Shown piece by piece: positions 33,116-41,233 of a stretch of 64,000 bases of DNA. Within the stretch, counting starts at the first letter, position 1, and each line of letters begins with the position of its first letter. Source of the stretch: Theionarchaea archaeon (GTDB lineage: Archaea; Methanobacteriota_B; Thermococci; Methanofastidiosales; SZ-28-30); contig JACVGT010000010.1 of assembly GCA_018992685.1 (NCBI GenBank), positions 1 through 64,000 on the forward strand, given 5' to 3'. The position numbers and the translations under genes were made by a program. Under the pieces are notes generated by a model, which was not told where the DNA came from, did no database searches, and saw nothing but the letters and a program-made list of their open reading frames with translations.

Positions 33116-34454
33116 CTTTGGTTCGTTCTTTCAAGAAGGGATAGTAGTATCGGGCGGACTCGAAGAGAACATCTTGTACATCAGTGCAGAATGGGCTGCC
33201 GATACTCCCTTCCTTTTCTGCAGCAAGCTTTGTACACCCTCCACCGCATACGAGCGCCAGGTTGCAGGACGTACATTTTTGCATGCATAGAATACTCCTG
33301 TTCCTCCATGATCCCAAGACGCTCTCATCTATTTCGAGTGTTGGAAAGAATCGTCCCACTTTGTATTCTTCAACACCAGCACTATCAACGCAGGTATAGA
33401 CATCCCCATTCAAATCAAAACAATAGCGAGTCATGTTCCCTCCACAGAATTTGAACTGGGGAGATGGAAGATGCCCAGTTTCCAAGACCTTTCTGAAGAT
33501 TTCAGCTCCGACCCAACCAACAAGGTGAATGACACTCATATCTTCACAATTTCGGTAGAAGTCAAAGATTTGATGTAGTGAGACATGTTCTGGCAGTCTG
33601 TGTTCATATTCCATGCAGCTGATGTCTCTCATGGGGGCAAGGTAGGGGACAATCAGGTTATTTCCTTTCCAGCCCTGTTCAACAAAGAAATGGGCCAGCT
33701 CAGGAAGAAGAGGTAAATTCTGAGCATCCACGTTGATGTGAATTGCTATCTTTATGTTGTTATCCACTGCCTTCTGAACTCCTCGTATGATGGGAGCAAA
33801 CGTCCCTCCAGACGTGGCAGAGATGCGCCTCTTGTTGTGTATCTCTTCAGGCCCATCCACTGTGACCTGGATATACTCCAGCTTATAGGAAGACAACATA
33901 TCGGTGTAGAATTCCAGATCCACGCCATTCGAGACAATTTTGGGTTTCCACCCGCGATTGTTGCTTTCTTCAAGGGTTTTCTGGATAACCTCAGATTGCC
34001 TCTTCCTCTTCAAGAGTGGTTCTCCCCCGAAAATCACAAAGTAGGGGAGTTCCTTTGATGGTGATCTTTCCTGAAGATAGTCCATGCTTTCAAAGGCAGC
34101 CTGAAGACATTCATCATCAATGACAGCACTTTTCAAGGCTGAATGATCCTGAAAGCAGTAGCTGCAACGGAGGTTGCATGCGTAGGTGGGGTACAGATAG
34201 AAAACGGGCAGACTCGTTCTGATCTTCTCCTCATACTCTCTGAACCGATAGTTCAGAAACCTGTCCTCGTGTTCCTCGATTTCGTACACGTATCCCTTTC
34301 TCTTCAAAGTGAGCAGTATGTTGGCATCACTTATCTCTTCACCACGTTCCAGACTCTTGAGGATTTCCACCATTTCATCATCAATGATATCCATGGCAGA
34401 AGACAGATTATTCATCAAAATGTACATTCCTTCTTCATCTACTGGCAGCAGCAA
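33099..34454 (-). CDS. Radical SAM/SPASM peptide maturase B
   Basis: About 451 residues. The radical SAM site is C93-N-L-R-C97-S-Y-C100, and F-G-G-E-P-L-L follows. A C-terminal SPASM region carries F-C-G-G-N, C-T-S-C and V-C-G-G-G-C-T for two auxiliary Fe-S clusters. The first 80 residues resemble a small peptide-recognition domain. It is paralogous to the maturase upstream. The start is unusual: homology to maturase A (L-S-R-Y near its start) extends to about 34475, where the codon is ATA, not ATG. The TTG at 34454 is the first standard start, and the frame is open back to the TAG of maturase A. It likely modifies the CALEVQPTF precursor. Confidence 0.85.
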   Translation of the reverse strand: MLLPVDEEGMYILMNNLSSAMDIIDDEMVEILKSLERGEEISDANILLTLKRKGYVYEIEEHEDRFLNYRFREYEEKIRTSLPVFYLYPTYACNLRCSYCFQDHSALKSAVIDDECLQAAFESMDYLQERSPSKELPYFVIFGGEPLLKRKRQSEVIQKTLEESNNRGWKPKIVSNGVDLEFYTDMLSSYKLEYIQVTVDGPEEIHNKRRISATSGGTFAPIIRGVQKAVDNNIKIAIHINVDAQNLPLLPELAHFFVEQGWKGNNLIVPYLAPMRDISCMEYEHRLPEHVSLHQIFDFYRNCEDMSVIHLVGWVGAEIFRKVLETGHLPSPQFKFCGGNMTRYCFDLNGDVYTCVDSAGVEEYKVGRFFPTLEIDESVLGSWRNRSILCMQKCTSCNLALVCGGGCTKLAAEKEGSIGSPFCTDVQDVLFESARYYYPFLKERTKGGLHT

Positions 34455-34481
34455 ATTGTAACGACTAAGATGTATACTATG

Positions 34482-35852
34482 CTAACCTCCCTCTGCTCTT
34501 TTCTTTATGTAGGGGTAGTAGTAGTGAAACCCGAGATTCAATATCTGGTGTATTCCCACACAGGGGCTGGCCTGCAATGAACCATGTTTTGTCACCGCGA
34601 TGAACGTACAGCCTCCCCCGCACAGGAGATTGTAGGAGCAGGTGCTGCACTTTGGAAGTGTCAAGATGTTTCTCGTTTCCCATTGGTTGAGCAAGTCAAC
34701 ATAGAACTCCGATTCCGGAAAGAACTTTCCGATAACCTGACTCTTCTCCCCCGCGAATCCAGCGCATGCGTAGATGTCCCCGAATGTGTCGAAGCATAAC
34801 CGCTTCATTCCTGCCCCACAGAAGTTGAAAAGGGGAGAATACAGCCGGCCCTTTTTCACCAGGTTTTCTATGCTTTCCATCCATCTCCATCCCATCAGTG
34901 TGATGATTTTTGTCTCCGGACGCTCTGCATACATGTTCAGTACTGTCTTGAGCAACTGCGGAAGCGGAACAACATGTTCCTGTCCAATGCAACCAGAATC
35001 CCTCACAGCCGCAATGTACGGCGTGATCAACCCGGTGTCCTTCCAGCCTCTTTCTATGATAAAGGAGGCCATCTCAGGCAGTGTTGAGAGATTCTCTTTG
35101 TCCACATTGATGCGCAGTGCAATGTTCATTCCTATTTCCTTTAGAACCCTGTCTATGTTATCTGCAATTCGGTCAAAGCTTCCCGATCCATCCGCGAAAA
35201 TCCTCCTCCTGTTGTGTGTGTCTCTCGGTCCATCCAGGGTGACCTGAATATGTTTATCCACATATTTCCGGACTATGTCTATGTAATGACCAAGATCAAC
35301 CCCATTCGTAATTATTTTTGAGTGAAATCCCATATCCTGGCATTTCTTGAGGATGTATGTAACTGCTTCTTTCTGCTCTTTGCGATACATCAGTGGTTCT
35401 CCACCGAATAGGGTGAGCAAGGGCTGTTCTTTGGCTCCTCCTTCTGAATGGAATTTTTCCATGACCTCAAATGCCTTGTCAACAAGACGGGGTTTGATAA
35501 CATCTCCAATTCTCATGTCCTCTGTCTGAAAACAGTAGGTGCAGCGGAGATTGCATCCATATGTTGGATAGATAAAAAAAGACTCGGGCTCTGAAGCAAG
35601 GTTCTTGTTCCACTGCTCGAAAGCTTCTGTGATCAACTTTTCTTCATCTTCTTTTTTTAGATAAATGTATCTTCTCCTTGCCAGTTCATAGAGTATTTCT
35701 CTGTTATTCACCAACTCCCCCTGACTTAAGGTCTTGATGACGTCAATAACCTCTTTATCAACTATATCAACAGCTCCTGAAAGAGGATTCACCAAGATGA
35801 TGTCCTCTGTATCAGAAATTGGAAAAAAGAAAGTATAACGACTAACGTACAT
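34482..35852 (-). CDS. Radical SAM/SPASM peptide maturase A
   Basis: 456 residues. The radical SAM cluster motif is Y-G-C100-N-L-R-C104-T-Y-C107-F-Q, and L-F-G-G-E-P-L-M follows. The SPASM cysteines occur in F-C-G-A-G, C-S-T-C and L-C-G-G-G-C-T. The N-terminal 80 residues (D-I-V-D-K-E-V-I-D-V-I-K, then E-I-L-Y-E-L-A-R-R) look like a winged-helix peptide-binding domain. ATG at 35852 follows GGTGATC, 29 bases after the precursor stop. SPASM enzymes of this kind form thioether or C-C bonds in peptides. With six cysteines in the precursor, thioether formation is the leading guess. Confidence 0.88.
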   Translation of the reverse strand: MYVSRYTFFFPISDTEDIILVNPLSGAVDIVDKEVIDVIKTLSQGELVNNREILYELARRRYIYLKKEDEEKLITEAFEQWNKNLASEPESFFIYPTYGCNLRCTYCFQTEDMRIGDVIKPRLVDKAFEVMEKFHSEGGAKEQPLLTLFGGEPLMYRKEQKEAVTYILKKCQDMGFHSKIITNGVDLGHYIDIVRKYVDKHIQVTLDGPRDTHNRRRIFADGSGSFDRIADNIDRVLKEIGMNIALRINVDKENLSTLPEMASFIIERGWKDTGLITPYIAAVRDSGCIGQEHVVPLPQLLKTVLNMYAERPETKIITLMGWRWMESIENLVKKGRLYSPLFNFCGAGMKRLCFDTFGDIYACAGFAGEKSQVIGKFFPESEFYVDLLNQWETRNILTLPKCSTCSYNLLCGGGCTFIAVTKHGSLQASPCVGIHQILNLGFHYYYPYIKKRAEGG

Positions 35853-35881
35853 GGCGATCACCAGATCAAGTAGTGTGCGCG

Positions 35882-36109
35882 TTATGGCACAGCAACTTCA
35901 AGAGCACAGAATGTTGGCTGGACTTCAAGAGCACAGAATGTTGGCTGGACTTCAAGAGCACAGAATGTTGGCTGGACTTCAAGAGCACAGAATGTTGGCT
36001 GGACTTCAAGAGCACAGAATGTTGGCTGGACTTCAAGAGCACAATACAGTGTTCCGCTTTCGTCCTTCAGGTTAAGGTTCTCGTCACTAACCACAGATTT
36101 CATGAACAT
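35882..36109 (-). CDS. RiPP precursor peptide with six CALEV(QPTF) repeats
   Basis: A 75-residue peptide. Residues 1-22 form a polar, acidic leader (M-F-M-K-S-V-V-S-D-E-N-L and on to L-Y). Residues 23-67 are five perfect copies of CALEVQPTF, and the end is CALEVAVP. Cysteines fall at 23, 32, 41, 50, 59 and 68, exactly nine apart. AGGAGGTGA lies seven bases ahead of the ATG, and a TATA box is at 36151. Two SPASM maturases and an MFS carrier follow within the operon. Six cysteines within 46 residues recall ranthipeptide (SCIFF/freyrasin) precursors, but the sequence matches no precursor I know. The product may be one multi-bridged peptide or be cut into repeat units. Confidence 0.85.
   Translation of the reverse strand: MFMKSVVSDENLNLKDESGTLYCALEVQPTFCALEVQPTFCALEVQPTFCALEVQPTFCALEVQPTFCALEVAVP
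35895..36043. repeat. 27-base tandem repeat, about 5.5 perfect copies
   Basis: Units start at 35895, 35922, 35949, 35976 and 36003, with a 14-base partial copy at 36030-36043. All full copies are identical in DNA, third codon positions included. Because 27 is a multiple of three, other frames also stay open across the repeat; only the minus-strand frame has a promoter, ribosome site, leader and downstream maturases. There are no spacers, so this is not a CRISPR array. Confidence 0.95.
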
Positions 36110-36150
36110 GTGTTCACCTCCTAAAGGTTTTACTTTCCATCCCGCACGAG

Positions 36151-36160
36151 TATTTAGATC
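36151..36160 (-). promoter_or_regulatory. TATA box of the RiPP operon
   Basis: GATCTAAATA on the minus strand predicts transcription from about 36129, leaving a leader of about 20 bases that includes AGGAGGTGA. No other promoter is seen within the operon. Confidence 0.5.
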
Positions 36161-36251
36161 TAATGGTTATTAGACTCTTTTTCTTTGCGAGATATTCTCA
36201 TTCGTAGGCTACTCAGATGATGTTTGAGAAAAAGCCTGAAAAAATCCTGAA

Positions 36252-37691
36252 TCAGGGTAGTCCTAAACGTTTCCTTATGATCACAGCAAACATACGAAGT
36301 CCTGTTTTCACATTCTGTGTTCTCCCTGCAGAATGTTTTGACTCCCCTCCACATCTCTTTCCGTACGTGACTGCTACCTCAACCACTGTCATGTCCGCCT
36401 TCAGCGCTTCAATCATCATTTCCACTGAGAAAGCTGCTCCTTCGTCTCGAAGGGTGTCCCGTATTCTGGCGTAGGTCCATTTCCACAGTCCCCGGTATGT
36501 GCACCCCACATCGGTGAATGAAGCACCTTTCTTCCACCACAATGTTTCCACCAGTTTTGCCAGAGCCCTATTCCCCCATCTCAGGAACCAATCCATGTTG
36601 GCCCCCGGTTCCACCAACTCCCTGAAGGTCCGGGTCCCAACAACCATGTCAGCATCTTTCAGGTGATCCACAATCATGAGGAGGTCCTTTGATCTGAAAG
36701 AGGCGTCCGCTTCTGTTATCACCAGGATGTCTCCCTTTGCGGCCTCCATGCCGCATTTCAGTGCATTCCCGTATCCCTGCTGTGGTTCCAACACTACCCG
36801 GGCTCCCTTCTTCTCTGCGATTGCTGCTGTCTCATCAATAGAATTGTTGTTTATCACAATAATTTCGTTCACAGGTTGGCTGGAGAAATCATCTATCACG
36901 TTTCCAATGCATTCTTCTTCATTGTATGCAGGTATAACAACAGAAGTATCAAAAGAATCGAAGTGGGACTGTCGCCACTGATACGTGGCCCGATTCAAGT
37001 CTCTTACTGTATTGATATTGGTGTAGAATCCTCTTAGAAAGAAAGCATAGACCTTTGACTCTTGCCTGGCAAGAATGTCAATAATATCAGTAATCTCAAT
37101 CTCATTCCGCAAGGAGGAAGGAGAAGCCTTTCTGATGTAATCGAATACCACTGGAGAAAATGCGTAGGTTCCCACACCCAGAAGATCGGTCCTCGGTGAC
37201 ACTGGCTTTTCTGTCAGAGACAGGATTCTATCACCTTCAAGGCACACGGCATAATTCTGGCTGATAGCTTTCATATCCATTGTCTTTTGAACGGCACAAA
37301 TAGCATTGAAATCACGGGAGAACAAAGAAAGCATCTCATTGTGGTTGGTGTTGATGTACATTTCATCCCCTAGAATAACGAAGAAAGGTGAATCAATATA
37401 CTCTTCACCAAGTCCAATGGCGTGGCCTATCCCTCTGGGATATTCCTGGGTAATGTAGTTGATTTCCAATCCCAGTGAGGACCCGTCTTCAAAATAAGAC
37501 CTTACCTGGTCTCCATGCTTTCCAGTCACAATGTGTATTGTTTTACAGTCTAGGTTGGTCTTGAGCAATTCCAGGTTATACTGGAGAAGGGGTTTCCCGT
37601 GAATGGTAAGCATTGCTTTTGGCTTCCTTTCTGTCATGGGGTACATTCGTAGTCCCCGCCCGGCAGCAGGAATGAGTGCTACGTTGCTCAT
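36252..37691 (-). CDS. Sugar nucleotidyltransferase-GT2 glycosyltransferase fusion
   Basis: 479 residues with two enzymes joined. Residues 1-235 form an NTP-transferase (I-P-A-A-G-R-G-L-R-M-Y-P-M-T, then R-K-P-K-A-M-L and G-D-E-M-Y), making a nucleotide sugar. Residues 245-479 form a GT2 domain of the dolichyl-phosphate sugar transferase type (V-V-I-P-A-Y-N-E-E-E, T-E-A-D-A-S, and D-V-G-C-T-Y-R-G). One polypeptide could make the donor and load it onto a lipid carrier. No membrane helix is present. A strong TATA at 37729-37738 faces that of the GT-C-like gene. Sugar identity is unknown. Confidence 0.85.
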   Translation of the reverse strand: MSNVALIPAAGRGLRMYPMTERKPKAMLTIHGKPLLQYNLELLKTNLDCKTIHIVTGKHGDQVRSYFEDGSSLGLEINYITQEYPRGIGHAIGLGEEYIDSPFFVILGDEMYINTNHNEMLSLFSRDFNAICAVQKTMDMKAISQNYAVCLEGDRILSLTEKPVSPRTDLLGVGTYAFSPVVFDYIRKASPSSLRNEIEITDIIDILARQESKVYAFFLRGFYTNINTVRDLNRATYQWRQSHFDSFDTSVVIPAYNEEECIGNVIDDFSSQPVNEIIVINNNSIDETAAIAEKKGARVVLEPQQGYGNALKCGMEAAKGDILVITEADASFRSKDLLMIVDHLKDADMVVGTRTFRELVEPGANMDWFLRWGNRALAKLVETLWWKKGASFTDVGCTYRGLWKWTYARIRDTLRDEGAAFSVEMMIEALKADMTVVEVAVTYGKRCGGESKHSAGRTQNVKTGLRMFAVIIRKRLGLP

Positions 37692-37831
37692 GGGTCATGC
37701 CTCTCTTTCTGTACTTGTACCAGTATTTTTATATAAAGGTTAAGCTGTCTCCATTTTGGACTGGAGGTATCACCCATGATTGGAGGATGTGCCGTTTTCA
37801 ACCTTTATAAGCAGGCACGCCAAGAATACGT

Positions 37832-40381
37832 ATGAAGCTGAAGCACCCCACAGTGATCGCTTTTCTTATCCTGGCCCTGCTCACAGGGCTGGAAACACCC
37901 TTGAGACCTGTCTTCTCCCTGGGGTTATTCAGCTTCTTCCCTGGGCTACTCATCATATCTCTGGTTAAAAAAGAGGTTGATGTACCGGAACTTGCAGGAC
38001 TCCCACTCTTGGTGGGAATTTCCTTCTGGATTGTCTTTTATTATTTAACGTCAGGGCTTCACATCTTCACCTGGTACATTCTGGGAGGCATATCCTTTGT
38101 ATGTGCCGTTCTTGCAGAGAGGCAACCCCTGGTGGTGTCACGTGAGCACTACTGGGGGGTGTTCATCCTAGTTCTCTGCTGTCTCTTTGTTGGTTCGTAC
38201 CTGTACCCCTGGAACCAGTTTTTCCAATGGATGCCTCCCGGAGATGACATGAAGTTTCATATCCCTTTCATTGAGCATCTGGTTTCTCAACATGCGTTGC
38301 CTCAGGACTACGGTCTTTTGTACCCAGAGCTATCCACACTCACCTACTCTCTGGGATACCATATCACTGCAGGGCTGGCAGTCATCGTCGATTATTCGGT
38401 ACGTTCTCTCATGATTGCCACCTTTTTTATTGCTTCTCTTGCCTGTTTTTCCTTCTACTATTTGGGAAAGGCTTTATTTGACTGGAAGACCGGGATTTAT
38501 GCTGCTTTTTCCTTTGCCTTCTTATCCTTATTTTTCCAGCGGTTGTCTTCCACGGGGACCTATCCTAATCTACTTGCTGTCGCACTGCACGTTGTAGGAC
38601 TTTCATTGCTTTGTGAGTTGATGCTCCAGAAACCCAGTATCTCCTGCCGGTTCAGGAGAGGAGATAGTATATTCGGAATCTTCTGTGTAACGTTGGTATG
38701 TGCAGGTGCCGCAGAAACTCACCCTTATATTTTCATCATGGAGGGCATGGTCCTGGGAGGGGCATTGCTCTACTGGGTGTGGCAGAAGAATTTCGGAGCA
38801 GCTCGCCTCATTATCGCTGTTGGTGCTGGAATTCTTTTCCTGTGCATCCCCTTCTTCTTGAGGTTCAACCTAGAGCCACTCTCTGAGCTGGAATTCCTAA
38901 CGTTTGCTGCCTGGTACAGAATTGACTCTTTTGTGTCAGTACAGAACGTGATAAAATTCATCGGCATTATCAGTCCGCTCCTGCTTTTTTTGGGGGTGTC
39001 AGGGTGTATGGTGACTGAGAGAAAATGGATTCTGAGTGTATGGGGTGGGAGCATGATGGTTTTTCCCCTGTTATCGGTTTTCCAGGTACGGTACCCAGGC
39101 TGGTACACCATTTCTCCCAACAGGTTCTTTTTCTTCTTGTTCATGCCGCTCTCCATCATGTCAGGGAGACTTCTTTCCTACATGGAAGAACACATTGGTT
39201 CCAGGAAGGTTATAGGGTTCCTGGTCATTCTGATCCTTGTGTCAGCAGGGATGCACCACGCAAACCTCTTCCATTCGTTCTCGCAGGACCCACTCACGCA
39301 GGTTCAGATGAATGGTGACGACCAATTTGTCATAGATTGGATTTCCACGTATACACCCCAGAATACGGTCATTCTAAACACGGGCCCGGTGGCAGACTGT
39401 TCCTCATGGGTTCCTGTGTTGGCCGAAAGGAGGGTGGTCTTTCCCTTCTTTTCAGGATACAGGGGCGACAACTGCATAGAAAGACTGAAGGCTTACAACA
39501 GCCTGGCTGATCTAATGGTTCTCACGCATACACCTGATTCTGATCTGGCGCTCATGGCTTTGAAGAAGTACGGCATCCAATACATATACGTTCCTGCCTG
39601 GAGGGAAGTAAGATGGCTTGATCTCCACCCGGAGCTCTTACTGGATTCTCCATTGTATCAGTCAGTGGTCAAGAAAGGAGATGCATACGTGTTTGAAGTG
39701 AATTTCAATAGTCGTCACAAAACAGTGTACTATACAGTCACAGAAATAGAACAGATTCATTCGTCTGAGAACATGATCTCTCTCTTTTTCAACCCTATAA
39801 CTTCTTTCGGAGTCCATGGAGGACTGTACTTGCAGGTAGACTATGCAGATACAACGCACCAGCAGATTGACATCTACGTGAATGATACGTATGTGGAAAC
39901 TGTGTACACGTACCTGACAGATGAGGAAAGATCATTATTACTCCCTCTTTCTCACCTGGAAGAAGCAACCATTCTTTTCAAAGGAGACAGTGACTTCGTC
40001 CTGAAAAAAGTGTCCCTCCTGGTAGGAGTAGAGAACTGTCTGCAATTGTCTGAGAACGTAGGGACCCAGGGTGCATGGGTGAGAACAGACCTCGGTGTCA
40101 TTGCTCCATCATCTGAGAGGGGACTGCAACTTCTGGTGGTTAACGTGTCAGGAGGAGTAGTTGTGATGGAATACAAAGATGAAGGCATGGGGGATATTGA
40201 AATTTATGAAATTGATGCCTGGGGGAACCGTCGTCTTCTTCAGACCATCTCTAGAGAGAATACAGGAAAGAATGTGACAGTGCAGCTTCCTCTCCAGGAC
40301 GAATACACGGTTCTCGTTTTGACTGTAGAGGTCTGCGGTGATGACTTTCTCATACGTGAGATCGGGTATACTCCATCATGA
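37832..40381 (+). CDS. GT-C-like membrane glycosyltransferase
   Basis: 849 residues. About twelve hydrophobic segments fill the first 500 residues. The first outer loop holds P-P-G-D-D-M-K-F-H, an acidic pair in the position of the catalytic/metal site in GT-C enzymes. The C-terminal 300 residues form an outer soluble domain, beginning I-D-W-I-S-T-Y-T-P and containing F-S-G-Y-R-G-D-N. Proteins of this shape transfer sugar from a polyprenyl carrier to a glycan, lipid or protein outside the cell. TATA TTTATAAG at 37804-37811 gives a leaderless start. It diverges from the fusion enzyme that may make its donor. Confidence 0.75.
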   Translation: MKLKHPTVIAFLILALLTGLETPLRPVFSLGLFSFFPGLLIISLVKKEVDVPELAGLPLLVGISFWIVFYYLTSGLHIFTWYILGGISFVCAVLAERQPLVVSREHYWGVFILVLCCLFVGSYLYPWNQFFQWMPPGDDMKFHIPFIEHLVSQHALPQDYGLLYPELSTLTYSLGYHITAGLAVIVDYSVRSLMIATFFIASLACFSFYYLGKALFDWKTGIYAAFSFAFLSLFFQRLSSTGTYPNLLAVALHVVGLSLLCELMLQKPSISCRFRRGDSIFGIFCVTLVCAGAAETHPYIFIMEGMVLGGALLYWVWQKNFGAARLIIAVGAGILFLCIPFFLRFNLEPLSELEFLTFAAWYRIDSFVSVQNVIKFIGIISPLLLFLGVSGCMVTERKWILSVWGGSMMVFPLLSVFQVRYPGWYTISPNRFFFFLFMPLSIMSGRLLSYMEEHIGSRKVIGFLVILILVSAGMHHANLFHSFSQDPLTQVQMNGDDQFVIDWISTYTPQNTVILNTGPVADCSSWVPVLAERRVVFPFFSGYRGDNCIERLKAYNSLADLMVLTHTPDSDLALMALKKYGIQYIYVPAWREVRWLDLHPELLLDSPLYQSVVKKGDAYVFEVNFNSRHKTVYYTVTEIEQIHSSENMISLFFNPITSFGVHGGLYLQVDYADTTHQQIDIYVNDTYVETVYTYLTDEERSLLLPLSHLEEATILFKGDSDFVLKKVSLLVGVENCLQLSENVGTQGAWVRTDLGVIAPSSERGLQLLVVNVSGGVVVMEYKDEGMGDIEIYEIDAWGNRRLLQTISRENTGKNVTVQLPLQDEYTVLVLTVEVCGDDFLIREIGYTPS

Positions 40382-40432
40382 TAAATGAACAAGAAAAGGA
40401 AATTTTAAATGTGATCACAATAAATGTCGTAC

Positions 40433-41113
40433 ATGATTTTGTTTGATGAATCGCACAGTGAATTCTGTACAATTTCAGAGGTGAAGAAAAAACGGTCTTA
40501 TGCAGTATGGGAAAGAAGTATCAAAAAAGAGGTGACTCCACTCACATCTCGAAAAGAGTTTATGGTTCGCCTTTCTCAGGCTACCGTCATGGTGATAGCT
40601 GAACCGCATTCTTATTTCGCCCTGGATGAAACTCGAGCTCTGATTGATTTTGTGTTTCAAGGGGGATCACTGGTCCTTGTCGGGAATCACCACAATACGC
40701 CGCGATATTATTCATACGGGTGCAATGAGATTCTAAACGTGATTTCCAGTCCATTTGGAATGCGATTCAATGATGATGGAGTGGTTTTCAATGGGGAGAA
40801 TGTGATCCTGAAGTTTAGTGAACACCCCGTATGCAGAGGGGTACGACTGCTTCATTACTGGAGGGGCTGCTCAATCACGTTACTAAGGCAGAGAAGGCGA
40901 TATGCGGCTGAAGGGGTGGCTTCTGGTTCCCGGCATGACGTGTCTGAAGTGTACAGGAAAGAACCCGTAGTGGCTGCCCTGCATGAGAAGAAAGGGAAGG
41001 TATTCTGTCTGGGAGATTCCAGTGTCTGGTCAGATCCGGGCGAAGAGGTTGAAGACGATAATTTTCTCTTTGCCGAAAATGTGATAAAATGGGCTCTAAC
41101 GGACAAAGGGTAG
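40433..41113 (+). CDS. GATase1-like/DUF4350-type protein, function unknown
   Basis: 226 residues beginning M-I-L-F-D-E-S-H-S-E-F, the opening of DUF4350-type proteins, which have a flavodoxin/GATase1-like fold and often sit by membrane transport or gliding genes. L-I-D-F-V-F-Q-G-G-S-L-V-L-V-G-N near residue 70 and G-K-V-F-C-L-G-D-S-S near 188 are the conserved strands. No nucleophile Cys in a GATase elbow is seen. A TATA TTTTAAAT at 40403-40410 predicts a leaderless start at 40433; ATG 40424 is three codons earlier. It may bind a sugar or nucleotide. Confidence 0.6.
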   Translation: MILFDESHSEFCTISEVKKKRSYAVWERSIKKEVTPLTSRKEFMVRLSQATVMVIAEPHSYFALDETRALIDFVFQGGSLVLVGNHHNTPRYYSYGCNEILNVISSPFGMRFNDDGVVFNGENVILKFSEHPVCRGVRLLHYWRGCSITLLRQRRRYAAEGVASGSRHDVSEVYRKEPVVAALHEKKGKVFCLGDSSVWSDPGEEVEDDNFLFAENVIKWALTDKG

Positions 41114-41233
41114 TTCAAGACCAGAAGTGCTGGCTGAATGAGAGATAAAACCTTACAAGTCACTACTCACATATGGAAATCGAGCCAGAAGACTATCAAA
41201 GAACCAATATGCGTCTTCATGTACGCGGATTGT

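Noticed and set aside
35895..36043. CRISPR array
   Set aside because: The units abut with no spacers, and no cas genes are near.
35851..36124. Plus-strand frames across the 27-base repeat (repeats of Q-E-H-R-M-L-A-G-L and F-K-S-T-E-C-W-L-D)
   Set aside because: A repeat unit divisible by three keeps several frames open. These have no promoter, ribosome site or partner genes, unlike the minus-strand precursor.
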